DNA from: Haematobia irritans
Lineage: Eukaryota; Arthropoda; Insecta; Diptera; Muscidae
Direction of reading: 5' to 3'
Assembly: GCF_050003625.1 (NCBI RefSeq)
Contig: NC_134398.1
Span: 104,569,253 to 104,633,252, forward strand
DNA: 64,000 nt
The notes beneath the pieces were generated by a model, which saw only the letters and a list, made by a program, of their open reading frames with translations, was not told the DNA's origin and ran no database searches. The translations under genes and the position numbers were made by a program. Below, one piece after another: positions 1 through 10,279 of the stretch. Position 1 is the first letter of the stretch. Each line of letters begins with the position of its first letter.

Positions 1-1430
1 TTTGAAAAAAGAAAACAAAAATTACGCATTAAAATATGAAAAAAAAACTGAAGTAAAAAACTTCCTGTGTAGTTAATATAATTAACTTCTTTGTGAGGAC
101 ATTTTTGGAAGTACTTTTAAAGTTGTGCTTTAAAACAAATCCCATTTTTTGCTGGGAAAAGTGTGGAACTACTTTTAATTGCTTTATTATATATTATTTT
201 GATGTCTATTTTTGTATTCTTTTTTATGAAATAAAACAATAATTGAATCTATACGTTCAGTCTATAAATTTTTAGCTAGGGGGGCTATAACCCCCTCCCC
301 CAAGGAAATTGTCAAGCTACGCTAATGCCTGCCTTTTTCAGTTTGAACCCAAGTAGAGAGCAGTATACCTGATATATAAACTAATGAGCTGAATTATGTA
401 ATGGTAAAAAGTTCTTTCTTTTGAAAAATATCCGAAATAATAAAAATGTGTATTTTCCATTTATATTTTTTTCTATTTCCAGAGTTTGCAAAGTATTATC
501 AATATAATACCAAATATTACATTGCTTTCCCACTATTTTTTCTTTGATTGGTTCAAATTTTAAAAGAAGATTTCAATGTGTGGAAATTTTGGAAAGGAAT
601 TGTTACTAAATTACACCTTTTTATGCTAAAAGACTACAACTGCAAAAGAAGACTATAAATCTACAACCTGGATCTAAGAATTGAACTTGATATTCTATGT
701 TATGCAGGTAATGTTTAACAAAATGAACTTTTAATTGAACAAAATTAAATTCGAATTAATCTGTTTACTTTCACAAAAAATTAATTTAGCTTACAGGCTG
801 CTGATTTATTAGAAATCTAGTCGCATCTACATATTAGAAGGAACATGCTGACATGGTTATTATGATAAGGAAGATAATGATTTACATATATAGTTTATTT
901 TTTCACTATAGTTGTTATTGATAGTAACATACAATGTAAGTTATGTTAGAACAAAAGCACACAAATGACAAGAACCAAATTTATTTGCCTATTACATAAT
1001 TCAAAAAATAATAAAATATTGAATATGTTTTATAAGATACACGTATTTTCTTTTATTTCAAATAAAACTAAATACGATTTTGGGGGCGCAATATTTAAAT
1101 TTTTTGATTGAAATTCATAGCCAATTTCAATTAATTATTTAATTGAATGAATCAAATAGTAGATTGATTTTTGTCGCGAAATTAATTAAAATTTTAATTG
1201 ATTCAATTAAAACTGTAATTGAATTTTATGTTAAAAATCAATCACGTTTTTAATTGATTCAATCACACAATTAATTGATTCCGTGACAAAATTCAATTAA
1301 ATATGTAATTGAAAATCGTGTTGGTTTTCAATCAAAATGGGTGATTGATACTATCATTTTCGTGATTGAAGACATTTCAATTAAAAAAATGATTGAATCC
1401 GCGATTTTCGTGATTGAAATCAAAAAAAAT
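1..1430 (+). mobile_element. Partial copy of an unclassified inverted-repeat element (family 1)
   Basis: The stretch from about 325 to 1430 matches, in the same orientation, the right half of the copy at 31990-33837, and in inverse orientation the copy at 3579-5665. Its last 300 bases are packed with palindromic words such as TTAATTGATTCAATTAA separated by Cs, Gs and CGTGATTGA words. The right terminus is cut a few bases before the family end CACACAAA and abuts a LINE fragment. No ORF of coding quality is present, so this is a non-autonomous or broken copy. Bases 62-150 also share words with the LINE tail at 13430-13470 in inverse orientation. Confidence 0.7.
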
Positions 1431-1431
1431 T

Positions 1432-1735
1432 TTCGTAAAGGCCTATCGACTACTACGAACTTAGTGGAGTTTACTTCTCATGTTATTAGTGAGTTTGTTC
1501 TTGGGAATCAGATTCATGTTATTTATACCGATTTTTGACCGGGTGAATCATAAGCTGTTGTTATATAAGCTGGACAGGATTGGTTTGAACAGTACTATTT
1601 TGGATTGGATTTAATCGTGTCTTTAGTGCCGTACGCAGATTGTATCTTTTGGGGATTCTTATCCGAGGTGTTTAGATGTCCCATCGGGTTTGCCTCAGGG
1701 TAGACATTTAGGGCCTGTTCTCTATGTTGATATAC
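1432..1735 (+). pseudogene. Jockey-like LINE reverse transcriptase fragment
   Basis: Reading the plus strand gives KGLSTTTNLVEFTSHVISEF, then IYTDF, and after a frame break NHKLLLYKLDRIGL, LDWI, FGDSYPRCLDVPSGLPQG. This order (target-binding region, TDFSKAFD-like motif A region, then PSG-PQG motif B region) is the RT palm of Jockey-type non-LTR retrotransposons. The copy has a frameshift after IYTDF and several stops, and lacks both the endonuclease upstream and the catalytic YADD downstream. It is cut by the inverted-repeat element beginning at 1737. Clade assignment is by motif style only. Confidence 0.75.
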
Positions 1736-2002
1736 AGATTACTTACACTAGTTTACACTGAAAATATACATTTGATAAGGGGTGACTTTTTCGTGTATAA
1801 AGGTTAATTTTTTATGGAATGGTTTTTGAGATATCCCATTATTTTTAGTTTTCGTTCTTTTTTCACTAGACTAGGGTTTTTCCCGGGAACGGGATCCCGG
1901 GAATTCCCGGAAAATTGCTATTTTTTCGCTCCCGCTTTCCCGTGAATGAAGTGCAGGAATTCCCGGGAAATTTTCTTTACAATATTTTATGTATAATAGA
2001 GG

Positions 2003-2462
2003 CAGTTGAAATCTAGTTAAAGTGGATTTTGGAAGTGTAATGTTAATAACTATGGTACCAAGTCGTAGTAGTTTCCTTGTGGAACATACATAATCGTGGG
2101 TTCTAATTCAGAATCCAACGGGCTCCCAATTGTTAAAAGAAGTTTGCACTTCCTAATTTATGATTGTCATATTTCTGTAAACCGACATTCTAATAGACTG
2201 GTAGACTGAGTAAACCTTTAAAAACAACAGGACATTTTACCGTATGTAGCCCACGTTGGCAATTGCATGATTTCATAATTATTGCAAGGATGTTTTTTAT
2301 GAAAGAAGAAAATTCCAACCTTTTTTAAGATAGTTACTTTAATATCAAATTTATACCTTATACACATTAGGCTTGAAATCTATTAAAATTGGGGTTTAAA
2401 ACTCTTATTTATAGGGCATACAACTGAAATCTAGTTAAAGTGGATTTTGGAAGTGTAATGTG
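2003..2462 (+). repeat. Direct repeat pair inside the hAT-like element
   Basis: A word of about 38 bases starting GAAATCTAGTTAAAGTGGA and ending GGAAGTGTAATGT occurs at about 2008-2044 and again at 2427-2463. The second copy is followed by a diverged continuation of the first (TGGTAC...TTTCCTTGTGGAA versus TGGTACTGTTTCCCTTTTGGAA), so this is an old internal duplication with a period of about 420 bases. Confidence 0.6.
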
Positions 2463-2946
2463 AATGTCGTATTACATGGTACTGTTTCCCTTTTGGAATA
2501 TTGACTGAACATGTGTATTTATTGACCCCGTTTAACGATGGTGAAATCGGAATAAGTTTCTTTCATTTCCAAACAGTTTTTTAGTGTTACAAAAAATCCC
2601 TCAATAGTAGTAGTAATGTATCTCTTTATTTCCAAAATAAATATATGATTACATTTTATGTTGTAATAGATCAAGAAATTTTGTGATTTCATGCAAATTC
2701 AGAAAAATATTGTAGAACATATAGTAAGTAAGTTAACTTAGAAATAAGAAGATATAACAGGTTGGCTGATAAGTCCCCGGTCTAACAAAGAAAAACGCAT
2801 TTTTTTGTCAAAATTCGTTTTTATTATTCAACATAGTTCCCTTCAAGAGCGATACAACGATTATAACGACCTTCCAATTTTTTGATACCATTTTGGTAGT
2901 ACTCCTTCGGTTTTGCCTCAAAATAGGCCTCAGTTTCGGCGATCAC

Positions 2947-3480
2947 CTATTCATTACAGCCAGTTTTTTTCTCTGCGAGCATCCTTTTGAGGTCCGAGAA
3001 CAAGAAAAAGTCGCTAGGGGCCAGATCTGGTGAATACAGTGGGTGGTGAAGCAATTCGAAGCCCAATTCATGAAGTTTTGCCATCGTTCTCAATGACTTG
3101 TGGCACGGTGAGTTGTCTTGGTGGAACAACACTTTTTTCTTCTTCATACGCTCCAATAACGCCATATAATAGCCACTGTTGATTGTTTTTCCCTTCTCAA
3201 GATAATCGATAAAAATTATTCCATGCGCATCCCAAAAAACCGAGGCCATTACTTTGCCAGCGGACTTTTGAGTCTTTCCACGCTTCGGAGACGGTTCACC
3301 GGTCGCTGTCCACTCAGCCGACTGTCGATTGGACTCAGGAGTGTAGTGATGGAGCCATGTTTCATCCATTGTCACATATCGACGGAAAAACTCGGGTGTA
3401 TTACGAGTTAGCAGCTGCAAACACCGCTCAGAATCATCAACACGTTGTTGTTTTTGGTCAAATGTGAGCTCCCGCGGCAC
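2947..3480 (-). pseudogene. mariner transposase, catalytic domain, broken
   Basis: This encodes the cut-and-paste transposase of an irritans-subfamily mariner, a nuclear enzyme that acts on its own TIRs at TA sites. The D,D(34)D triad is visible: VTMDETW, FHQDNSPCH and YSPDLAPSD. Upstream in the same frame (to about 3575) the helix-turn-helix linker residues VGHIIHQYIRKLCAKW are readable, with one stop. The first dozen residues sit separately at 5662-5697 (ATG at 5697). A stop codon at 2947-2949 precedes a further 40 or so readable C-terminal codons down to about 2825. The family protein is near 345 residues. This copy is inactivated by the insertion, the N-terminal loss and the stops. Confidence 0.92.
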
Positions 3481-3578
3481 CCATTTTGCACAGAGCTTCC
3501 GTATATATTGATGAATGATATGACCAACACGTTACTTTGATATCTTTAAGGCCTCCGCTATCTCGATCAACTTCATTT

Positions 3579-5665
3579 TCACACAAAAAAAATTTTTTGA
3601 TTTCAATCACGAAAATCGCGGATTCAATCATTTTTTAATTGAAATGTCTTCAATCACGAAAATGATAGTATCAATCACCCATTTTGATTGAAAACCAACA
3701 CGATTTTTAATTAAAAATTTAATTGACTTTTGTCACGGAATCAATTAATTGTGTGATTGAATCAATTAAAAACGTGATTGATTTTTAACATAAAATTCAA
3801 TCACAGTTTTAATTGAATTAATTAAAATTTTAATTAATTTTGCGACAAAAATCAATCAACTATTTGATTCATTCAATTAAATAATTAATTGAAATTGGCT
3901 ATAAATTTCGATCAAAAATGTATATATTACGACCCCAAAATCGTATTTAGTTTTTTTTTTCTTTTGAAAAAAAAGAAAATTTGTGTTTCTTATAAAACAT
4001 ATTTAATATTTTATTATTATTATGCAATAGAAAAATAAATTTGGTTCTTGTCATTTGTGTTTTGTTCTAACATAACTTACAAATACAATTACTATCAATA
4101 ACAACTATAGGGTGAAAAAATAAATTATATAAATCATTATCTTCCTTATAATAATAACCATGTTAGCATGTTCCTTCTAATTGTAGATGCGCCTAGATTT
4201 CCAATAAATCAGCAGCCTGTAAGCTAAATTAGTTTTTCTGAAAGTAAACAGAATAATTCGAATTTAATTTTGTTCAATTAAAAGTTAATTTTGTTAAACA
4301 TTACCTGCGTAGAATATCAAGTTCAATTCTTAGTTCCAGGTTGCAGATTTATAATCTTCTTTTGCAGTTGTTTATAATCTTCTTTTGCAGTCTTTTAGCA
4401 TAAAAAGGTGTATTAAGGAGCTCGGTAATTTAATTTTAATAACAATTCCTTTCCAAAATTTCCACACATTAAAATCGTCTATTAAAATTTGAACCAATCA
4501 AAGACAAAAATAATGGGAAAGCAATGTAATATTTGGTATTATATTGATGATACTTTGCAAATTCTGGAAATAGAAAAAAATATAAATGGAAAATACATAT
4601 TTTTATTATTTTCGGATATTTTTCATATTTTTAAATCCAAAAGAAAGAACTTTTTTACCATTACATAATTCAGCTCATTAGTTTATATACCAGATATACT
4701 GCTCTCTACTTGGGTTCAAACTGAAAAAGCCAGGTAAAACAAAAATGCAATTTAATGCCAACGCTACTTCGCAACTCCAAGGTGAATCTTCCAACAAACC
4801 CATACCGGTCTTGGTTTTAAGAAAACTAGGAGTGAAAAAAATTTATAATTTTAAAAGATCAATACGGTACCCACTTTTTTATTGCAAACATATTATTATA
4901 TATTTGATAAAATGATGGAGTTGATGGGATTGATTGGTCAATTTCACGAAATAAAATTGGTCACTAAAAGAAATGAATAAAAAATATATTATTTTAGTCC
5001 GTTTAATGTAAACAGGCTTCAATGGAAAATGGTATTCACATTTCACAATTTCTTACCTTCAATAAACGTAGATTGTTTTCCATTTTTACAATACCACAAA
5101 CACAGTTAATTTCAAATGCGTCCTGTCATATATTTTTTTCAAACCTTTACCACATGGCCGTTGTTGCACACTTTATTTATTTCAACCTTTTGCTATGATT
5201 TGTTGTTGCGTTCAAAATATTTATGCACACATTTTGAATGCAGCAGACATGTTTTTCAATTTACGCGAAAAACAAAAACCCAACCGTTCGTTACGAGTTA
5301 CTTCCTCAGACATACATTGTTGAATAAATACCCGTTCTCTTGTTCTCTTTTCGCTCTTTCCATCGCTCAAAATTATTCAATTTCAATCACAAAGGTGATT
5401 GGATCAATCGCATGTGTAATTGGAAACGGAAAATTTTTCAATCACGTTTGTAAGTGAAAATTATTTCAGAATTGATTAACAAATTGATTGAATCAATTAA
5501 TATTTTAATTGGAAACGTAACAAATATCAATCATTTTTTAATTGGTTTTTATTCGGATTTGATTAAATAATTAATTGAATCAATTAACATATTAATTGAA
5601 TCCGTTTCCAAATTCAATTAAGTGTTTAATTGAAAAAATTTTGGTGATAATTTTTTTGTGTGTAT
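3579..5665 (-). mobile_element. Family-1 inverted-repeat element, full copy, inside mariner
   Basis: Both ends start CACACAAAAAA when read inward. The end at 3579 continues into TTTGATTTCAATCACGAAAA, and the end at 5665 into TTATCACCAAAATTTTTTCAA. About 300 bases at each end consist of CAATCAC/GTGATTGA and TTAATTGATTCAATTAA words. The element is the inverse of 31990-33837. A 113-codon frame at 5116-5457 is not shared intact with the other copies and is unlikely to be a gene. No transposase is seen. Superfamily unknown; an exact target duplication could not be fixed because of the A-rich ends. Confidence 0.75.
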
Positions 5666-6008
5666 TTTATCAAAACACGAAATTCCTTTTTTTCCATTTT
5701 TTTTCACAATAACAAAAGTTGCTTCACAAAAGACGCTCTATCTCACAAACTATTTGACTTACAGACGTCAAATTTTGACACGAATCATTTGAAGGTTGGT
5801 ACTATATAAAAATAATATGCATTTAATACTAGCGACGCCATCTATGTGTCAGACCTTATCAGCCAACCTGTTACGGCTATGACAAATGTCGTCAGCCGGC
5901 CCAAATGAATATTTCAGTTTACTATAAAGTGGAAAATTATCTTTATTTAAGAATTTTATAATTTAATTATATTCTGTTATAATCAGTTGTCTATAACGTA
6001 TCGCCGCT

Positions 6009-6166
6009 TTAATATAGGAGCCAAGATTGCGATTCACCTCCATCTAATATTTCGATAACTTCTTCCTCCAATAGTTGATATTTTCCAAAATAATGCTGCC
6101 GATATAGACTTAGTAAAGGACATTTTCCTATAAAATGTTGTAGGGTTTCATTGTAGAGTTCCATTG
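6009..6166 (-). pseudogene. I-like LINE ORF2 C-terminal fragment
   Basis: The minus strand reads NETLQHFIGKCPLLSLYRQ, HYFGKYQLLEEEVIEILDGG and a stop at 6009-6011. This is the zinc-knuckle tail (H..C pair) that follows the RNase H domain of I-like ORF2 proteins. It lies inside the hAT-like element, between the mariner right end and the hAT right end, so it is a 5'-truncated insertion or captured piece. The same domain recurs at 13180 and 16740. Confidence 0.7.
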
Positions 6167-6455
6167 TCAAAATGTTTTGTATTACAAAATATTTCGTATT
6201 TTAGTATGATTTATGGCTGATGTAAGAGAACAACATAATATATATATTGTTAGTTGTCCAGAGAGCGCCTTATAACCGTAGTTTTAGGTGATTTCTTAAT
6301 TATTCAAATGTCTAAATGTATTCCACATCAAAGCAAGTTTCCCTTTGACAGGGATCCCGGGAAATTCGAAAAAAATTTAAAAAGTTCGGGCAAAAGAAAA
6401 CCCTACACTAGACATATCATATGTCGAGCTAGAAATGTCCGATTATATCGTTGAG

Positions 6456-8617
6456 TGAATAAATCCGATGCCAAATCATCGATACCGCCGTACATTTATG
6501 CTTCTGACAAACATGGAGTATTTCCGCTTTAATTAAAGGTATGACAGCACCACTTCCTTTTGTCCAAATTTGAATTTTGTGATTAATCCGTTTGAGTTTT
6601 TCATTGACATCTTTATAACTACCGGATGCCACAGCAAAAATATTGTCAGCAAATATGCCAATATAGTCTGCTTCCTTCAAAGACTTCAAACTATTTGCAT
6701 ATATATTATACAAAACAACAGGGGGCTAAACATGACATTCGATATCGAAAACTTTTGTTCGAAATCTAATTTTTTTCGGATCACGGGAGTCGATATCAAG
6801 TTTTTTTGATCGATAATTATTTCGATTGGTAAATTGCAATCGTAAAAAAATTTTCACTTGTTTATATTAGTTTTAGTTCGAATTGTTGCTAATTTGTAGT
6901 AAATTTACATATAATGAACATATTTTGAATATTTAGGACTAATGCAACTCCAATAAATGTTAAACAAAAATTGGTCATAGTCGAGTTCAGGAGCGAGCAT
7001 CCTAGCTTGGCAAAGAACCATATATAAAGTGCACATGCTAGATGGATATCCAAGATATTGTGATCAACCAATTACCGTACCATTCCATGACAACATAACG
7101 CTTCTGGACCACCTTGTAAGAATAGTGAATGATGAAGGCTTCCACTGGAAAAATGCTTTAAGACGGCAGACAATTGTAAAGCGATAGAATTTTTCTACAT
7201 TCTATTTTGTGCCGCTAACTTAATTTTGTCATTTCATTTTGTTCTGTTTCGTTTTTTGCTGTTGGCAATGCTAAAGAAATTGCATCAAATTTCGATCGAA
7301 TACCGTGATCCAAACTTTTAATCGTACCGAAAATTTTTTTGATACGATTATGAATTCGATATCGAATGCCGTGATTAGCCCCCAGATAGAGGAGAACCCT
7401 GTGAAATTCCATTTTCTAATGGACAAGTTGCGGATAAGTGTCCATCGACTTTGACTTTTTTCCTCGGTTAGTAAGAAGTGAAAAAATAAAAATAATTATT
7501 TTCTTCTGTATACCGCAGAGAATTAGTTCTTTAATATAATAGTGTTAACTGGATTTGACATTATTTTCTAACTTTTGCACAAGCTCTTTTATAATTTATA
7601 TAATTGAGGCAGTTACGTGTTCTTTTGAATGTTCTCCAAACCAATCAGCCTTGATATGAAACTGGTAAAACAAAATGGACGCTGATGATCCTTGGGTGGA
7701 CGACTAATGGGCATAGATTTATTTGCTGATTTCCGTATTAACCTCTTCCTATTAGCGTTTTTCCCTATTAGCGTTTTTCGATATAGGAAAATCCTTTTCA
7801 TATAAAGATAATTTTCCTTGAAATGTTTTACAATCAGCTTTTTCGTCGTGGAAACGTTGAATAAATATTTTCTCGGCTATTACGTAGATCATTATACGAA
7901 ATAATTATTGGGAAATGATCTCCTACTTCTGGTAAAGGCAGTCGCTGCCAATTTAGGAAAGGTGCCACATCAGAAGAGCACATGGAAACGTCCACCGCCG
8001 TGAATGTGTGCCGTGTATTTAATAGCGTGGGCGAACCACATTCAAAATAACCAACCCATTACCATTTGCCAACTCTTCCCATTTGGAACCATTGGTGTTT
8101 GTGCTATTGGATCCCAAAACGACATTGTGAGAGTTCAAATCACCAATTAAAGTCAGAACCTAGTTGGATATCGCATTCCTTACATATGTTGGTCAAAACT
8201 AAAGACAAACCTAGATCTATGACGATTGTTTGTGAAAGAAGATGTTGTATGTTTCGAAACGCTTAAATTATTTCGAACAAAGATAGCCACATCGGCTTTA
8301 GAATATGCATAATTTTTATTATGATGGAAAGCAGTATATTTTGGTAAGTGCAGAAAGTCTTTGTTGGAGTCGATTAGATGAGATTCCTGCAATGCTACAA
8401 TGTTTGGTTTGTATGTTTTGTTATGTTTTTGTTTACTTATTTCTTGATGAGCGTTAGTTGGTTTTGTTTGATTTTTGTTAGTATTGCTTTTGTTTGGCGA
8501 TTTTCCATTGTTTACATTTGCAACTATAATTGCATTACTTATTCTTGGTTGGTCGTCTATTGAAGAAGACGTGGGGGTGATACGTTGTTTGTTTATTGAT
8601 GGTTTCGTTTCATTCAT
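6456..8617 (-). pseudogene. Decayed I-like LINE ORF2 (endonuclease and RT pieces)
   Basis: Minus-strand remnants are in the right order for an I-type non-LTR retrotransposon. At 8180-8617 is the N-terminus with an apurinic-type endonuclease start (PNIVALQESHL, then KADVAIFVRNNL), with an ATG at 8617. In the middle are scattered endonuclease motifs (GDLNSHNVVLGS near 8130). At 6456-6713 and just beyond 7385 is the RT core: NGISQGSPLS, then LYNIYANSL, and IGIFADNIFAVASG, where the catalytic YADD has decayed to FADN. There are many stops and frameshifts. A 661-bp element at 6722-7382 interrupts the RT exactly between two codons of a conserved motif. The copy lies in the centre of the family-2 element. 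Confidence 0.8.
6722..7382. mobile_element. Harbinger-like short TIR element, 3-bp duplication
   Basis: The termini are GGGGCTAAACATGACATTCG and its inverse (CGAATGCCGTGATTAGCCCC), each followed inward by the palindrome TTCGATATCGAA. CAG flanks both sides (6719-6721 and 7383-7385). Removing the element plus one CAG rejoins the RT motif of the host LINE in frame, which confirms a 3-bp duplication. A 3-bp duplication with G-rich termini suggests PIF/Harbinger, but no transposase is readable, so it is a MITE-like or decayed copy. Confidence 0.75.
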
Positions 8618-8785
8618 TTTCCTAGTGAAAAAGAACGAACAACTAAAAATAACGGAATATCTCAAAAACTGTTCCATAAAAAATTTACTTCCAATTTGGA
8701 ATTCAGCAGATGAAAATACGTAAGAAAATTCACCTCTCATCAAATGTACATGAAAAAAAATTTATTTTATATACTAGTGTTAGTG

Positions 8786-10279
8786 GTGATATTCCTTGCT
8801 CGGAATTGGTATCTAGGATTAGGATAAATGTTCCTTTTCAGGAATTACCAGTTCCTTTTCAGTGATTTTTTACGTTCGTATTATGCTGCGTTAGAGCTTA
8901 TTCGTAGGATGTGCATTAATTTTAATTCAATCTATCGCTAACTTATGTATTTATATGATAAAGCCCAGAATTTAAACATATTTGGATAACTAATACATTT
9001 TTTCTTGGATGTGCTAGTATTTTAGTTTAATAATGTAATATATCCGGCTGATGAGTCCTTCTCTGTAGCTGGTTACATCCCTCTCCTCCACCCCGCCATG
9101 GTCCGGATCATGGTGTGTATGCTGTCCCGACGTTATGGGTACGAGTCCCTCACGGTCCGAAGGGGCGGGAAAGTGGGCGATTCGAATAAAAAATGTCCTT
9201 ACGATTTTTTACTCACAAAATGGACAATTCCGATTTTTTACGATTTTAACGATATTAACTCCGACCATTAGACACATAGTTTAGGGAGTTAAAGTTTTCA
9301 CATTTTGAAGAAATTTTTGAAAATATTAAAATAAATTTGAAAATTTTTGGGAAAAAATTCGGAAACAAAACATGGAGTACTTTGGTTTTTCGACTTTTGT
9401 CAAAATTCGTACAAATAATCATGATTCTGCCACACTCCACAGCAAACGTAGAAATTTTTAAGCAAAAAACTAAAATTAAATGATAGCTGGAGAATAATTC
9501 ATTGGAAGGAATATTCTGTTCCAGAAATAACCTAAAATGAAATAACTCAAGTTGTTTTAATACCAAAATTGATAAGGATTTACTCAGAATGTGCAAAAGA
9601 AACTTTGACTAATTATGATAAAATTCTAGTACAGTATAAACAAATAACCACATATAGACATATCTATCGAAAACGCCATAAAAACTCACCTGTTTTTGAG
9701 AAATCGGGACTTTTTCTTGAATTTCAAAATATTTAATTTTTAAATAAAAATGTTACTCAATATTACAATATTTTAGAAAAATAGATTTTTTATACAAAAA
9801 TTACGATATATTTTTGTTTAACTAGAAAATGATTTTTATATTATAAAAGAAACCGTCGCCACAGCCAAACCGGAAAATATATTTAGCTCATATTAGATAT
9901 ATAACATCATGGTAGGGTTATTTTCCAAAAACCGTATCCAGATATTTGGAAAATGGTTCTGGAAAAATATTTGACACTCATTTTGGTCAAATATTTGCCT
10001 AGTGTGGCCATAGCCTTAGTATACTCATTCATATATTATCAGCCAAAAACTAACTCGTTTTGAGCTAATTTTTGGTTAGCTAAAACTTATGCAGGGGTGA
10101 GTACGGACTCGTTCTAATGACAATACATGTAAAAACTGATTACGATTTCACATGGGAAATGAGATAGGTTTTAAGTTACCTATGACTCAGTTAAAGTTAG
10201 CTCAATTTCCTACAGGGTTACAATGTTGTGTGTTACAATGTTATGCATAAATAAATACTTTGGAAACAACAATACATAC
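8786..10279. other. Gene-poor AT-rich stretch
   Basis: I see no coding exon here other than one short GC-rich island at about 9050-9180, annotated separately. The 113-codon minus-strand frame at 9255-9596 is AT-rich and has no recognisable domain. The stretch may be intronic to WDR59, whose last visible exon ends with a donor at 10280 pointing this way, but no downstream WDR59 exon was recognised. Confidence 0.5.
9050..9180 (+). repeat. GC-rich island with tRNA-like promoter words (possible SINE head)
   Basis: About 130 bases are sharply more GC-rich than their surroundings. They contain GTAGCTGGTTA (9066-9076, A-box-like) and GGTACGAGTCC (9138-9148, one mismatch to the Pol III B box GGTTCGANTCC). 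CCCGCC and GGCGGG can pair across the segment. This could be the head of a tRNA-derived SINE or another structured RNA relic. The box spacing of about 60-70 bases is longer than in a normal tRNA, and no acceptor stem was found. Confidence 0.3.

Larger units (their letters stand above)
2757..5871 (-). mobile_element. irritans-type mariner with internal insertion
   Basis: The left terminus begins ACAGGTTGGCTGATAAGTCC and the right terminus is its complement with a short deletion (ACAGGTTGGCTGATAAGGTCT). TA dinucleotides flank both ends (2755-2756 and 5872-5873), as expected for Tc1/mariner. The transposase is on the minus strand: its start is near 5697 and its catalytic part lies at 2947-3480. 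A 2.1-kb family-1 element sits between them, and roughly 70-80 codons of the DNA-binding domain appear to be missing, so the copy is dead. The TIR is of the irritans (Himar-like) type. Confidence 0.9.
1872..6405. mobile_element. hAT-like element with 8-bp target duplication
   Basis: The element begins TAGGGTTTTTCCCGGG and ends with the imperfect complement CCCGAA...AAAACCCTA. Both sides carry the identical octamer CACTAGAC (1864-1871 and 6406-6413), and joining the flanks restores the left arm of the family-2 repeat as seen at 37225. An 8-bp duplication and a TAGGG/CAGGG-type terminus are hAT superfamily traits. No hAT transposase is readable; the interior is a mariner, a LINE tail fragment, AT-rich filler and subterminal GGGATCCCGGGAATTCCC palindromes. 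It is therefore called a non-autonomous or gutted hAT. Confidence 0.75.
1737..8785. mobile_element. Outer inverted-repeat element (family 2) that hosts a nested stack
   Basis: The left arm (1737-1871, continuing 6414-6455) and the right arm (8621-8785) are inverted copies. The left end reads ACTAGTTTACACTG, then ATTTGATAAGGGGTGA and GAGATATCCCATTATTTTTAG. The right arm is the complement, ending ACTAGTGTTA. Shorter copies of the same family at 37125-37755 and 42187-42817 have the same arms with about 300 bases between them. In this copy the left arm is split by a hAT-like element, and the centre is filled by an I-like LINE. No transposase is visible, so the family is non-autonomous or a fold-back type. 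Confidence 0.7.

Noticed and set aside
5116..5457. 113-codon plus-strand frame inside a family-1 element
   Set aside because: Not preserved in the other full copy at 31990-33837; composition is AT-driven and no domain is visible.
9058..9068. Hammerhead ribozyme seed (GGCTGATGAGTCC)
   Set aside because: The matching GGAC-GAAAC part and closing stems were not found at a workable distance; the match is probably chance.
9104..9170. HDV-like ribozyme (CCATGGTCC with CCCGCC/GGCGGG)
   Set aside because: The required nested pairings (P1.1, P2) could not be built by eye.
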